From Lasiodiplodia sp. COLG20 (lineage: Eukaryota; Ascomycota; Dothideomycetes; Botryosphaeriales; Botryosphaeriaceae), in the NCBI GenBank assembly GCA_009801085.1, contig VNWV01000001.1, forward strand, positions 2,976,001 through 3,040,000: DNA of 64,000 bases. The letters are read 5' to 3'. Positions 34,444-46,176 of the stretch are shown piece by piece. The notes under the pieces were generated by a model. It was given only the letters and a program-made list of their open reading frames with translations, did no database searches and was not told the DNA's origin. Position numbers and translations under genes: made by a program. The stretch's first letter is position 1, and every line of letters starts with the position of its first letter.

Positions 34444-35654
34444 TGGTGTTCAAGAGGGGTGGATAGGGGATGGCATTGAGTAGCTGTATAGGGCTACATG
34501 CGCGGACAAAAAAAAAAAAACTAATCGGAAGGCGGATTCATCAAGGAGGGGCCGGTTGTTGCCTTAGGTGGAGGTAAAGTAGATGACAGTATGGACTGAA
34601 TTACAAGAAATTACCCAGGCTATGGGACTTGCCTTACGTGAGTATTCAACCGGTATCCAGACGTAGATGCAGCCTTAGAAATTGTGCATCCTCAACTGGA
34701 TACGTTCTCTTACGGATACGAGACTGTTATTGGCAAGTGTTCTGTATGCCAATGTGCAACAAATGAAACGTGAGCCTTACTGTGATGGCGAAATATCCAG
34801 GAGACTAGCCAAGCAACTTCATTAATCAATCAAACCGATTGTGAAATTACCAGCGACATCTCTTCTTTTCTGTTTCGAAGTCCTGCACTAGGCGCGGGTA
34901 GTGGTAGGAGCTTCCGCCACGCTAGAATGCTTCCCGACCCGTGTTCGCCAGCCGATCGCTGTTACCCTCGGTCCTTCCCGGCTGATACGCGGTAGTTGCG
35001 CTGCCGACGATGAAGGGCAAGCTTCGCCAAGCCAATAACACGACGCAATTTGCTGGCTGATCAACGCCTTAGTCAAGGGGGATTCAGGCGGGCGCTGTGC
35101 AAGGATGGAGCAGAATGTGGGGAGTTCCGGGGGAATGGGGGACAACGCAAGTCTTGTCAGATTTTTCCTTCGTTGCTGGCGAAAGTAGAAAACCGCCAAG
35201 CGCGAAGGACACGGGGAGTTGAGAATGTCGCGACCTGCTCGAACGGGGCAGGGCGAAGAAGCAGCGGGATCTGGTCGTCGGTAATTTCCAGTTAGTCCCA
35301 TAGCTCACTTGCCCCGAGCTGCCCGTCGCTCCTCCTTTTTTTCTCTTGGCTGGAGCTGCGCTGTTGTGTCACCAGTCCCAGGAGCACGGATGGGCCCCAC
35401 TGTAGATCCCCCGCCTTCCCCCACCATCAACCAATGGAGCCCCGCGTCGCCATCTTTGGTCGATTGTCGGATCTGGGGTACAACTATAAAGCCGTGGTCT
35501 GCAACAATCATACAGCCCCAGCCGTTCTGAAACTGACGCGGACTGAGTCTGCATTTTTATACCCCGCTCTTGTTTTATCATTGCACTGTTCCAAAGAAAG
35601 AGAAAGAAAACGAACTGCCATTATACATACCGGGTCTACGAAACTGCACCAGAC
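34444..35654. other. Intergenic, promoter of alcohol dehydrogenase
   Basis: An A-run at about 34508-34520 follows the coiled-coil gene. ORFs are short and overlapping. No gene, RNA or repeat is supported. Confidence 0.5.
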
Positions 35655-36950
35655 ATGACTACAACACGAGCCATTGTCTCGCGAGCGCCGTTGAACGACG
35701 GCGGTTGGAAGATGGAAGATGTGAAGGTGCGGGACGTGGGTGACGACGAGCTCCTGGTGCGCATCGTCGCGTCGGGAATCTGCCACACCGACCTCGTGTT
35801 CGGTGGGTTGAAAGAAGGGCCGGGCGTCATATACCCCTCGGTGAAGGGGCATGAAGGTAGCGTCCTGTTTTTCCTCTCTCTCTCCTATAAACAGAATCAA
35901 TCTCAAGCTGACACTGACTGAATAGGTGCCGGATACGTCGAGAAAGTCGGCAAGAACGTCTCCGTCGCTGCGCCCGGCGATCCAGTCCTGCTGTCGTTCA
36001 CTTTCTGCGATACTTGCCAGATTTGCAAGGACGGCCACCCGGCCCACTGCGTGCGTTTCGGCGAGCTCAATTTCGGCGGTTGCCCTTGCTTCCATTCGTC
36101 ATCGTCATCGTCCTCTTCATCTACCACCACCGCAGACCTCCAGGGCAGCTTCTTCGGCCAGTCCAGCTTCGCCAGCCGTACGGTCGTCAGGTCGACGTCG
36201 GTCGTCAATGTCAAGGGGCTGGTGCGAGACGATGAAGAGCTCAAACTCTTCTCGCCGCTAGGCTGCGGCATCCAGACAGGCAGCGGGACGGTCGTGAACA
36301 TCGCCCAAGCAGGGCCGCAAGACACAGTTACAGTGCTGGGGCTGGGCGGTGTCGGGCTGAGTGCTATCATGGTAAGGCAAACCCCTCCCCTTTGATCGCG
36401 AGCGAGGAGTACAAAGACCGCGGCCACTAACGACATTGAACTCCAGGCCGCCAAGCTCCGTGGCTGCAAGACCATCATAGGCATCGACAAGATGTCCGAC
36501 CGCGAGACCATCGCACGAGAACTCGGCGCGACGCACTTCATCGACACGTCCAAGCTTGCCGACCTCATCGACGTCGTGCCCGCTGTGCTGGATGTGACTG
36601 AAGGCTACGGCACCTCTATCACCGTCGATACGACCGGCTTCCTGCCGCTGATCCAGCGCGCGATGGACTTCACTCGCATCAAGGGCAAGCTCATCCAGGT
36701 CGGCTCTACGCCGTTCGACGCCAAGCTCGACATCCACATCTTCCAGTTTATGGTTGGCGGCAAGCAGTATATCGGCGCGGTTGAGGGTGACGTCGTGCCG
36801 GCGAAGTATGTGCCGCAGATGATTGAGTGGTACCGTGCAGGCAAGTTCCCGGTGGACAAGCTGGTCAAGTTCTACAAGGCGGATGAGTGGGAGAAGGCGG
36901 TGGATGATATGCATCATGGCCATACTGTCAAGGCGGTGATTACGTGGTAA
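35655..36950 (+). CDS. Zinc-dependent alcohol dehydrogenase (aryl-alcohol type) with Ser-rich insert
   Basis: Exons 35655-35856, 35926-36371 and 36447-36950 join to 383 residues of the medium-chain dehydrogenase family. The catalytic zinc site has 'GICHTDL' and 'VKGHEGAGYVEKVG' (GHE). The structural zinc lobe has all four Cys in 'FCDTCQICKDGHPAHC'. The Rossmann motif is 'VTVLGLGGVGLSAIM', followed by 'IIGIDK', where the Asp suggests NAD rather than NADP. 'FASRTVVR' and 'LGCGIQTGSG' match benzyl/aryl-alcohol dehydrogenases such as XylB, so the likely reaction is oxidation of an alcohol to an aldehyde; the exact substrate is unknown. An odd feature is a run of nine Ser followed by Thr (about residues 122-133), coded by TCN repeats, directly after the structural zinc lobe. 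Confidence 0.88.
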
Positions 36951-38727
36951 GGCATTGTGGTGTAAGAGTTGTCTCTTTTTCCTACTTCTCTCTGTGCGTT
37001 TGCGGGTAGTAGATGCGTTTAGGATATCCCGTGGAGAGAGAGCGTCTTCAATGAGTGCCTATAGACATACAGTGATCAATCATACCATATCAAAGAGTTT
37101 GAGACTGTTCGAAAATGAGACTTTATTACGCTGCACATGTCAGACTGAAAGAGATCGCAATTGTCACGATATCGTCTTTATCTTGAATCTGTGCAGGCCA
37201 TCTTCTCCCGCCACTAGCCATGTGTGGCGGCATTGGCATAGACTGCAGCACAGAGTTCTGATTAAACTCTTTAATGACAATGCATGTCACCTCAGTGGCA
37301 AGACCGCATCTACACATATCTCAACCTTCTGACTTGCGTTGCTCGGGGGCGGGCTGCGTGGATTTGTTGCGCATAGCATTCTCATCCTGCATGCTTCCGG
37401 GAGCGACCAAGTTCCATGTTGCCATTGCGTTGTGGAAAGTGCCAGTATTCGAAGAACGGCGGCTGTGGGAATATCTGGGGGCTAGAGGCGCTCGTTGGAA
37501 TGCTGGTTGGCGGCGCGTTTGTCCCGCATTCCGAGGCAGACGGCAAGTAGTCAAAGCGTAGGCTCATGCCTGCTGGCGCGGTGATGGCAGGTATATCCGT
37601 TGTACGTGATTGGTGAGTGTTGGCTTGTCGTTGTGATCATGAGAGTGGATCATGGAATCTGTAGCCACCAAAAAATTTCCATTAGCATTCGACAGTGGCC
37701 TCATACTTCTGGGGCCTTTTCTCTCTCTCTCAATCTCTGCTTTTAGTCGATGAGGAGAGCATACGCGATAACCTGTGGATGAGTATCGCAGAGTCTTATC
37801 AGAGCTTTTGGCGGACTTTCAGTCAATGAGAAGATGTGAGCTTGCCGTGGATCTATGCGCCTGCTCCGAAGCAGTCTAGGAAAGGAAGCTAGAAGCCTCT
37901 CGCACCAATGGCACAGAGACATGTAATGTTGACGGTTGCTGTGATCTGACATTATTCGATGGCAATGGTGACGCGTCTGGTGAGGGCAGACGACTTATAC
38001 GGCGTGGAGCTGCATATAAACGGGCTAAGGACAAGTGTGGTACCATGGTGGACCAGAGATCAGCAGGATGGACAGTCGATGAATGCAGGAAGACGCGTCG
38101 AGACGCGTCTGATACACTCGGACATATCGGATACGGCTTGGCTTTGGTGACCGGATCGGACAAGGTGCAGCTTCGGAGGACATGAGCGGGACTAATGCAA
38201 TCCTGAAGGGCGGTAGCATGGCATCCGGGTGGGACGACGTGCCGGTCACGTAAGGTTGCTGTCAGGGCTAAGAGAAAGCTCCGCCGTCGGACAGCTGAAC
38301 CTCGGAGCAGTGAGGGCAGGAATGGCCGGATCAGGACAGGAGCTGTAGGGGATTATCCGTGAAGAGCTCCACTGCGCAGGCTTTTCTCAAGCCATTGCAA
38401 GGGTTGCGGGCGGCCGAGACCCGATATCGCGCGGCAGGCTTGTGCCCTGTGGCAGGAAAAACGCGGTGGTCCCAGCTCGGGACCGGGGCTTGGGGCAGGC
38501 TGTGGTCACGTTGAGCGTGTGTGGGTGGTGAGCGCGCTTGTGTTGTGGGCGGCGCGTCGCGTCCATGACGCTTAGCGCGTCGCTTGGCGCGAAAGCATTC
38601 AAAAGCCGCCGCGGCGCGCTTTGTCTGTAACCCACACCAACGCATCCTCAACTCTGCATCTTTTGCCTCCGCGTGCCAAATCGCTGCTGCTACGCCTTTC
38701 AATTGTTTCCTCTGCAGAGCATTCGCC
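36951..38727. other. Intergenic, promoter of ribonucleotide reductase small subunit
   Basis: 1.8 kb without a supported gene. The distal 0.8 kb carries ACGCGT boxes and an E2F/MBF-like site listed separately. ORFs on the minus strand near 38331-38774 span the start of the next gene and lack motifs. Confidence 0.5.
37971..38594. promoter_or_regulatory. MCB and E2F-like boxes upstream of RNR small subunit
   Basis: ACGCGT occurs at 37971-37976, 38093-38098 and 38103-38108, the last two as a 10-base tandem (AGACGCGTCGAGACGCGTCT). TTGGCGCGAAA lies at 38584-38594, about 135 bases before the ATG. ACGCGT is the MluI cell-cycle box bound by MBF in yeasts, where it drives S-phase genes including ribonucleotide reductase. 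That these sites act here is inferred. Confidence 0.55.
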
Positions 38728-40150
38728 ATGTCCGCCCAGGCCACCCCATCCAAGCAGGTCCGTCTCATTGCCACTTCTTTGAGCGCGTTATAGCATGTAC
38801 CATGTTCTTCAAGCTAACAACGCGCCCTAGGCTGCTTCTGCTATTGCCGACTTCAGCATGACTGACTCGCCCGTCAAGAAGCTGGACTTCTCCAGCGAGT
38901 GGAACGACGACACCGTCGCCCGCCCCATCAAGGGCATCCCCGACCTCCCCGACGAGCCCGCGGACGAAGTCCAGCACCCCTCGACCGCGCCCACGATCAG
39001 GAAGGAGGAGGCACACGAGCCTCTGCTCCAGGAGAACCCCCACCGCTTCGTGCTCTTCCCCATCAAGTACCACGAGGTACGTGTATATCTCGACGCGTCT
39101 TGACGCGTCTCGCGTAAAGTGGTTTTTTTCCCAGCCACTAACAACACCACAGATCTGGCAGATGTACAAGAAGGCCGAGGCTTCTTTCTGGACTGCTGAG
39201 GAGATTGACCTCTCCAAGGACCTTCACGACTGGAACAAGCGTCTCAACGACGACGAGCGCTTCTTCATCTCGCACGTCCTCGCTTTCTTCGCCGCGTCGG
39301 ATGGCATCGTGAACGAGAACTTGGTCGAGCGCTTCAGCTCCGAGGTCCAGATTCCCGAGGCCCGCTGCTTCTACGGCTTCCAGATCATGATGGAGAACAT
39401 TCACTCCGAGACCTACTCGCTCCTGATCGACACGTACATCAGCGAGCCCAAGCAGCGCAACTACCTGTTCAACGCCATCGATAACAGTACGTTGTACCAT
39501 ACATGATGATGCAGAGCTTGGATCATTAACGCGTCACAGTTCCCTGCATCAAGAAGAAGGCCGACTGGGCTCTGCGCTGGATCTGCGACAAGAACTCTAC
39601 CTTCGCGTCGCGTCTGATTGCCTTTGCTGCTGTTGAGGGCATCTTCTTCAGCGGCTCTTTCGCCTCCATCTTCTGGCTCAAGAAGCGTGGTCTCATGCCC
39701 GGCCTTACCTTCTCCAACGAGCTTATCTCCCGTGACGAGGGAATGCACACCGACTTTGCCTGCCTGCTGTTCTCGCACATCAACTCGAAGCCCAGCCCTG
39801 AGGCCGTCGAGAAGATCATTACCGAGGCTGTAGATATCGAGAAGGAGTTCCTCACGGATGCGCTCCCCGTCGCCCTGCTGGGCATGAACGCCAACCTCAT
39901 GTGCCAGTACATCGAGTTCGTCGCCGACCGCCTGCTGGTGGCGCTTGGCAACAAGAAGTTCTACAACGCGACCAACCCCTTCGACTTCATGGAGAACATC
40001 TCGCTCAACGGCAAGACCAACTTCTTCGAGAAGCGTGTTGGTGACTACCAGAAGGCAGGTGTCATGGAGAAGACCAACAAGAAGGTCGAGACGCCCACCG
40101 GCGCACCGGTCACCGTCTCCGGCGATTTCGCCTTCGACGAGGACTTCTGA
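38728..40150 (+). CDS. RNR2: Ribonucleotide reductase small subunit (R2, class Ia)
   Basis: Exons 38728-38757, 38831-39076, 39153-39486 and 39540-40150 join to 406 residues. The protein makes the tyrosyl radical used by the large subunit to reduce ribonucleotides. Iron ligands are visible: Asp in '[11 protein letters not shown]', Glu and His in '[19 protein letters not shown]', Glu in '[12 protein letters not shown]', and Glu...His in '[15 protein letters not shown]'. The radical Tyr lies in '[12 protein letters not shown]'. The C-terminus 'GDFAFDEDF' is the acidic, Phe-ending tail that docks on the large subunit. The length equals the fungal norm (about 400). Cell-cycle control is suggested by boxes upstream and inside introns 2 and 3. 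Confidence 0.96.
39093..39534. promoter_or_regulatory. Intronic ACGCGT boxes in RNR2
   Basis: Intron 2 has two boxes 10 bases apart (39093-39098 and 39103-39108) in the same tandem form as the promoter pair. Intron 3 has one at 39529-39534, just before its acceptor. They may extend the upstream MBF-type control, or be chance; the repeated 10-base spacing argues against chance. Confidence 0.45.
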
Positions 40151-40968
40151 GCGTCTCGCCCGACACACCTCTCTTTCTTGTTGCTTTATATCCCCTGTAT
40201 CTTTACGGGTTTTCCGCTTCGCTGTTAGCATTTACCTACTTCTTGACCGGCAGGGCATGGGTAGCATTTGGGGTACTAGAGCCGGGCATGTGCTCGGCAG
40301 CGCGTGCATTCATCTCAACTTGTTCACGAAATTCGGGGGGAAATATTCTGGCGTTCACGGGAAGCAGCGGAACAGGCCTGCTTGGAGTTTGCTTTATTTA
40401 GGATAATGATTCGCGCGGTCGATCGCCGAGATAACGTAGAAGATACCACAATTGACGCAGTCATCGGAAACAGTTGTGCACTCGTGACGGTTCAATTCAC
40501 AAACGAAGGGATCCAGAGACAGGTCAGAGACAGCGATGAGAGACGCGGCCAAAGCGAGGCGCGGAGGTGCAGCACGGCGCATGCGAGGAGTGGAGTTGGA
40601 AGCCAGGAGGGTGTTGGTGTTGGGGGCGGTGCGAGGTGGATCCGAGGTGTTTCTGGCTGCCGAGCGAATGGTGGTGGTGAGGCGAGAGAGCCGCTGGGCG
40701 ACCTACGTCACTCTTGTTTGTCGACCAGGCTCCAGCCCCCAAACAACCGGCCGCAATGTAACGCGGAATTGCGCTCATTTGCAACGTATTAGACGCCAAC
40801 AACTCACAATCAGCAGCGCCGCCCCGCAGGATATGCCCACGGCCACTCAACGCAGCCAGCAACGGCATTCGCCACCCTGAAACACCCATTATGAGCCTGG
40901 AGGTCGCAGGCCTGAGCTCGAGCGTCGCATCCACCGTTCGGTAGACCAGGACACAGGCCAACACCACC
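40151..40968. other. Intergenic, promoter of WD40 gene
   Basis: No supported gene. Short ORFs overlap on both strands and continue as shadows of the next gene. Confidence 0.45.
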
Positions 40969-43900
40969 ATGCACGACGCACTGCCCAAGATTCGCGTTAC
41001 AGACCCGCACAGCCGCGACTCGGTACCGCTGAGCGCATCGCCCGCAGACAGCCAGCAGTCGCCGCAGCCGCACGACGTGAGCGAGGAGGAGCGCAGTGTG
41101 ACTCCTGCATCAGGTACATTCGAGACACCGTCTCCACCGAAGCGTGCGCCAGCGCAAAGAGCTGACCATGAGGGAATCGAGCGCAGTGCGATCCAAGTCG
41201 AGCGGCAAGGTGTCGCCGACGCGGCCACAGCGTGCAGCCGCAGCATCCGCGTCGCCTGGCGGCTCCAATATCAGCCTTAGCAAGCCCGCCTCTGAAGGGA
41301 ATGGTGGCAGCGGCAATAATAATAATAACGGCGACGTCGACCGAGCGCCTATCGACCCCCTTTCGCAGGTTGTTCCCAGGCCAATTGAGATCTGCACGCG
41401 AAGTAGCAGCTGACACTCTGCCACACGACCAGCAAATCCTCAAGCGCACTCAGACGTCGCAAGACGTGCTCCAGAAGCTCCGCCCCACGGCCGACGATGC
41501 CTCGTCCACCCCGCGCCCCTTCACCGCCGAAGGCGCGCAAGCCAGGGACGTGAGCCGCGGCGATGCCGTCTCGCTGGCCCCGTCGAAGAAGTGAGCCGAG
41601 CCCTCCTGCACCGTCCACCCCGCGCGCCAGTCGTATTCGTTCAATTCCACAACACGCATATTCTCCGCGCCTGTACACACGCCTTGGCGCGGGTTGTATT
41701 GCGCCGTCCCCGCTAGTCATGTCAGACGTAAGCGCAGGGCTGAGGTCAAGGCTGACACCCTATTTTAAACAGGAAGGGAGTCTCGTTCCTGAGCCGCATC
41801 ATTGGAAATAAAAAGAAGCACGAGGACGAATCCTTCCCCGATGATGCCGCGAGTGACCCCAGACCCGAAGGCATGGACGCCGAACTCTTCTCCCAGCCCA
41901 TCGACAGTAGCATCGGCTACCAGCCGCGCCACCCCCATCCGCCAGGATACATAAAGATTCGCTCCAAGTTCAAGAAGGAGCGCGAATTCGACCGCGTTTT
42001 CCTGGCCCAGGAGCTCCGTGCCGACCAACTCCCCGCCCAAGATGAGTCGCAGCGTCCCGCGAGCAGCTCCGGCGCCAGCGTGAGCAACAACACGACAACA
42101 ACGCCGACGACCGCGAACCCGAGGACCAGCAGCGTCAACGAGCGCCCCGTTTGGGCTCTGGAGTTCAGCAAGGATGGTAAGTACATGGCCGCAGGCGGTC
42201 AGGACGGAGTCCTTCGCGTGTGGTCGGTTATCTCCAACCCAGACGAGCGGACCGCACACGAGATATCCGAGGCGGGGACCCAGAAGGACGGGCAGGCACT
42301 GCACGTGAATGCGCCCGTGTTCCAGAACAAGCCATTTCGGGAATACGTGGGCCACGAGTCCACGATATTGGACCTGAGTTGGAGCAAGGTAGGTCGGCGC
42401 TGTCAGCTGTTGCAGGATTGCATCTGACATCAGCAGAACAACTTCCTTTTGTCGTCTTCCATGGACAAGACCGTCCGCCTGTGGCACATCAGCCGTTCCG
42501 AGTGTCTGTGCACCTTCAAGCATGCAGACTTCGTCCCGTCCATTCAATTCCACCCGAAAGATGACCGTTTCTTTTTGGCCGGATCCCTCGACAGCAAGCT
42601 GCGCCTCTGGAGCATTCCGGACAAGACCGTCGCATTCTGGAACCAATTGCCTGAGATGATAACAGCCGTCGCCTTCACACCCGATGGCAAAACCGCGATC
42701 GCAGGAACGCTCAACGGCCTCTGCATGTTCTACGATACGGAGGGTCTCAAGTACCAAACACAGATCCATGTGAAGTCATCGCGCGGCAAAAACGCCAAGG
42801 GCAGCAAAATTACAGGGATCCAAGCGATGCACGTGGGTGCTGCTGGAGCGACTGTCGGCGACGTTAAGCTGCTGATTTCAAGCAATGATTCTCGGATCCG
42901 ACTCTACAGTATGCGGGATAAAGGACTTGAGATTAAGTTCAGAGGCCAGGAAAACAACTTCAGCCAGATACGAGCGACCTTTAGTGACGACGCGAAATAT
43001 GTCATCTGTGGCAGCGAAGATCGCAGAGCTTACATCTGGTCGTCTGGACCAATCGAGGGCGAGAACAGGAACCAGCGGCCAGTCGAAATGTTTGATGCGC
43101 ACAACTCCATAACGACATGCGCGATCATGGCCCCGACAAAGACGCGACAATTACTCAGCAACTCCGAGGATCCCGTGTACGATCTGTGCAACCCACCACC
43201 AGTGACGCTCGTAAGCAGGACCGAGTCACTATCGTCAAAACACGCATCCGAAGCCGGCAGTGTGCAGGGAACTCCCAGGAACGCAAAGAAGGCGGAGGGC
43301 ACCCCGGCGTACATGGCGCGCTCGGCGCATCATGATGGACAGATTATCGTAACAGCCGACTACCAGGGAAACATCAAGGTGTTCCGCCAAGATTGTGCGT
43401 TCAGCAAGCGTAAGAATGTACCCGATAACTGGGATTCCTCGTCAGTATTCTCCAGGAGGACAACGGGATCCGGAGTCCGAAGGAGCAATTCGACCAAAAC
43501 ACGAGCAAGCAGCAGGAAGCGACGCGATTCAACGGCCACAACGGCAACAACAGGCACGGACCGCATCTTGTCGTGGCGACAAAACATTTCTGGCTCCGGT
43601 AACAGTATCAAGGACGGAAAAGCAGGAAAGGATGGTGTTGACCGTGGCGTCTCTCCGAGCAAATCTTCCAAGGCCTCATCAGCTAAATCATCAAAGGCAC
43701 AGCTTCCCGAAATGCCTCCATTGCCGAATCGGACGAGAGACAGCAACCCGTCGATCAACGCACCATTGGATTCGCCGCAAAGGCCCAAGACGTCCGGCGG
43801 GGCTCTGGCATCTCAATCGCAGCCGCAATTACCATCGAGCAGTAATAACCCGATGTGGGTCCACGGGGACCAGTCGTACGCATATTATAACCAGGACGCT

Positions 43901-44113
43901 TGGCGCAACCAGCTGGAGAACACAAGATTACAACCGCAGCTGACCAAGGCCTCCAGCTACGTTAGCAAATTGAGCAGCGAGGAGAGCAGCGTGGATGAGG
44001 CGGAAGAAGGGGTGGAATGCAAGAAGTGCGGGTGCAGGAAATTCAACACAAAGGTTTCCGGCAAGAACCGCGTGTTGACATGCGCAAACTGTGGGAAGAC
44101 GACATCATCTTGA
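40969..44113 (+). CDS. WD40 protein of the WDR44/DGR2 family with C-terminal zinc-ribbon-like end
   Basis: Exons 40969-41113, 41160-41368, 41433-41590, 41773-42388 and 42437-44113 join to about 934 residues. The N-terminal 300 residues are disordered (a run of Asn, Ser-rich) but include 'KKGVSFLSRIIGNKKK', typical of fungal members. The WD40 propeller begins 'WALEFSKDGKYMAAGGQDG', then 'LLSSSMDKTVRLWHI', 'FLAGSLDSKLRLWSI' and 'YVICGSEDRRAYIW'. Human WDR44 binds Rab11 and yeast DGR2/YMR102C are relatives, so a role in membrane traffic is plausible. The C-terminus has four Cys in 'CKKCGCRKF' and 'LTCANCGKT', a zinc-ribbon pattern. The last intron ends CAGCAG, so one Gln may be included or skipped. 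The 46-base first intron is the least certain junction. Confidence 0.82.
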
Positions 44114-44602
44114 TTATTCTGGATTTTATTCACAACACACCTTGATTTGGGGTTGAGATTCAGACGCATGCTACTTTTTTGGACGAAGAGATTTATTGGC
44201 TAAGCTTTTTGATGGTTGGATGGTACGATGCCTAGATACCGAGAGGGCCAGCTTCGAAGAAATCAAAGCTGGACGCGAATTAATCGAATAATACATTTGA
44301 GACCTAACCAATGGCTCCCTTGCTGGCGAATGGCAAAGTCATGCAACGAATTGATTGATAAGCTGGAGAGCTCATTGCCTCTTTGGGAACAGCAACGTGG
44401 CCGGACCAACCAAAGTCCGACCGGAGCTGCGCCGCGCCTGATGCTGCTGATGCGCCACCTGGAACGAAGCTACCTGTCCCGGACTTGTCTCTCTCCCCAG
44501 GTTTGACTTTTTGGCCAAACCACGCCCCCAAAATCACAGCGACCTCACTTATCCCACCATTCACCAGACCATCCTTCTATTCCAATTGAAATAACGAAAG
44601 CC
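44114..44602. other. Intergenic, promoter of disulfide isomerase
   Basis: 489 bases with no coding signal. The bases just before 44603 are pyrimidine/adenine-rich as for other starts in this window. Confidence 0.45.
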
Positions 44603-45794
44603 ATGGTCCGCATCAACACCCTCCTCAGCGGCCTGGCGCTGCTGGGCGCTGCGGCAGCATCAGCCGTGGCCGACCTCACGCCGGACAACTTCGACAGCGT
44701 GGTGCTGCAGGCCGGCAAGCCGGCGTTGGTCGAGTTCTTCGCCCCATGGTGCGGACACTGCAAGAACCTGGCACCTGTGTACGAGGAGCTCGCTACCACG
44801 TTCGCGTGGGCCGACAAGAAGGTGTCGATCGCCAAGGTCGACGCGGACGCGCACCGCGAGCTCGGCCAGCGGTTCGGCGTCACCGGCTTCCCGACTCTGA
44901 AGTGGTTCGACGGCAAGAGCGAGACGCCCGAGGATTACAAGGGCGGCCGCGACCTGGAGAGCCTGCAGGCGTTCGTGCAGGAGAAGAGCGGCGTCAAGCC
45001 CAAGACCAAGGCGAAGGCGCCGAGCGAGGTGGTGATGCTGGATGATAAGTCGTTTGGCGAGGTTGTGGGAAGCGCTGAGAAGGATGTGCTCGTGGCGTTC
45101 ACCGCGCCGTGGTGTGGACGTGAGTTTTGCCAGCTCTCTTTTTCCCTCTCTCCTCCAATTGTAGCCGATATGGAACACTACGTGAAGAGACCAATTTGCT
45201 AACGACTAGCGATGCATAATAGACTGCAAGAGCCTCGCCCCCATCTGGGAGACCCTCGCCCAGGACTTCAAGCTCGAGCCGAACGTCGTCATCGCCAAGG
45301 TCGACGCCGAAGCCCCCAACGCAAAGGCCACCGCCCAGGAGCAGGGCGTCAAGTCATACCCCACCATCAAGTTCTTCGCCAAGGGCAACAACGCGCCGAT
45401 CGAGTACGGCGGCGGTCGCTCCGAGGAGGCCTTCATTTCCTTCCTGAACGAGAAGACCGGCACCCACCGCGCCGTCGGCGGCGGTCTCGACGCTCTTGGC
45501 GGCACCATCGAGGCGCTGAACGAGATCGTCGAGGAGTTCCAGGGCAACTGGGAGAAGGGCGCCAAGAAGGCGAAGGAGGTCGCGGCCAAGGCCGACGGCA
45601 AGTACAAGGACTACTACGCTAAGGTCTTCGAGAAGCTCGCTGCCAACGAGGGCTACGCCGAGAAGGAGATTGCTCGTCTTGAGGGCATGCTGAAGAAGGG
45701 CGGTTTGGCGCCTGAGAAGATTGATGACCTTACCAGCAGGACCAACATTCTGAAGCTGTTCGGCAAGAAGGATGAGGAGAAGAGCGAGTTGTAG
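44603..45794 (+). CDS. ER protein disulfide isomerase, two thioredoxin domains plus ERp29-like C-domain
   Basis: Exons 44603-45119 and 45223-45794 join to 362 residues. An N-terminal signal peptide ('LLSGLALLGAAAASAVA') precedes a thioredoxin domain with 'FFAPWCGHCKNLAP'. A second domain has 'FTAPWCGHCKSLAP'; the intron falls inside the His codon of that CGHC site. Each domain has its cis-Pro ('TGFPTLKWF' and 'KSYPTIKFF'). The last 100 residues are helical ('IVEEFQGNWEKGAKKAKEVA') as in ERp29, the layout of fungal ERp38/Tig A-type enzymes. The C-terminus is KSEL, a possible variant of HDEL/KDEL retention signals. The enzyme forms and rearranges disulfides in secretory proteins. Confidence 0.94.
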
Positions 45795-46176
45795 AGTAGC
45801 TGATACAACTTGAAAAGAAAGGCGGAGTGGGCCATTGAAGGAAGAGAAAAGAATAAGGACGGCGTTGTCGTCGTCTTAAGCCTTCGTTCCCTTGAGATGG
45901 TAGAAGAGATTGGAGAAATGCAACGAGAAGAAAAAGGCAATGAGCCGTCCTCATGTGTTAGTGCTTGGCTTAGGAAATGTGATGTGTAACGATTTGTAAA
46001 GTGTTGTCTGATTCATTATCACCGTGAACATGCAATGCGTGCTAATTTGTAGTGATTTGAGATTGGGAGCTCGTCTAAGGCCAAAAAATGGATCAATGAA
46101 AATTGTCAATCTCTATGCTTCCGTGAGACGGTAGTAGAAGAAGCGATTCTATGACTAGTATGCGATGACCCTTCAG
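45795..46176. other. Intergenic between convergent genes
   Basis: 382 bases between two 3' ends, with no gene seen. AT content rises towards 46100. Confidence 0.45.

Noticed and set aside
38331..38774. 147-codon minus-strand frame at the RNR2 promoter
   Set aside because: Spans the RNR2 start and first exon on the opposite strand and has no motif.
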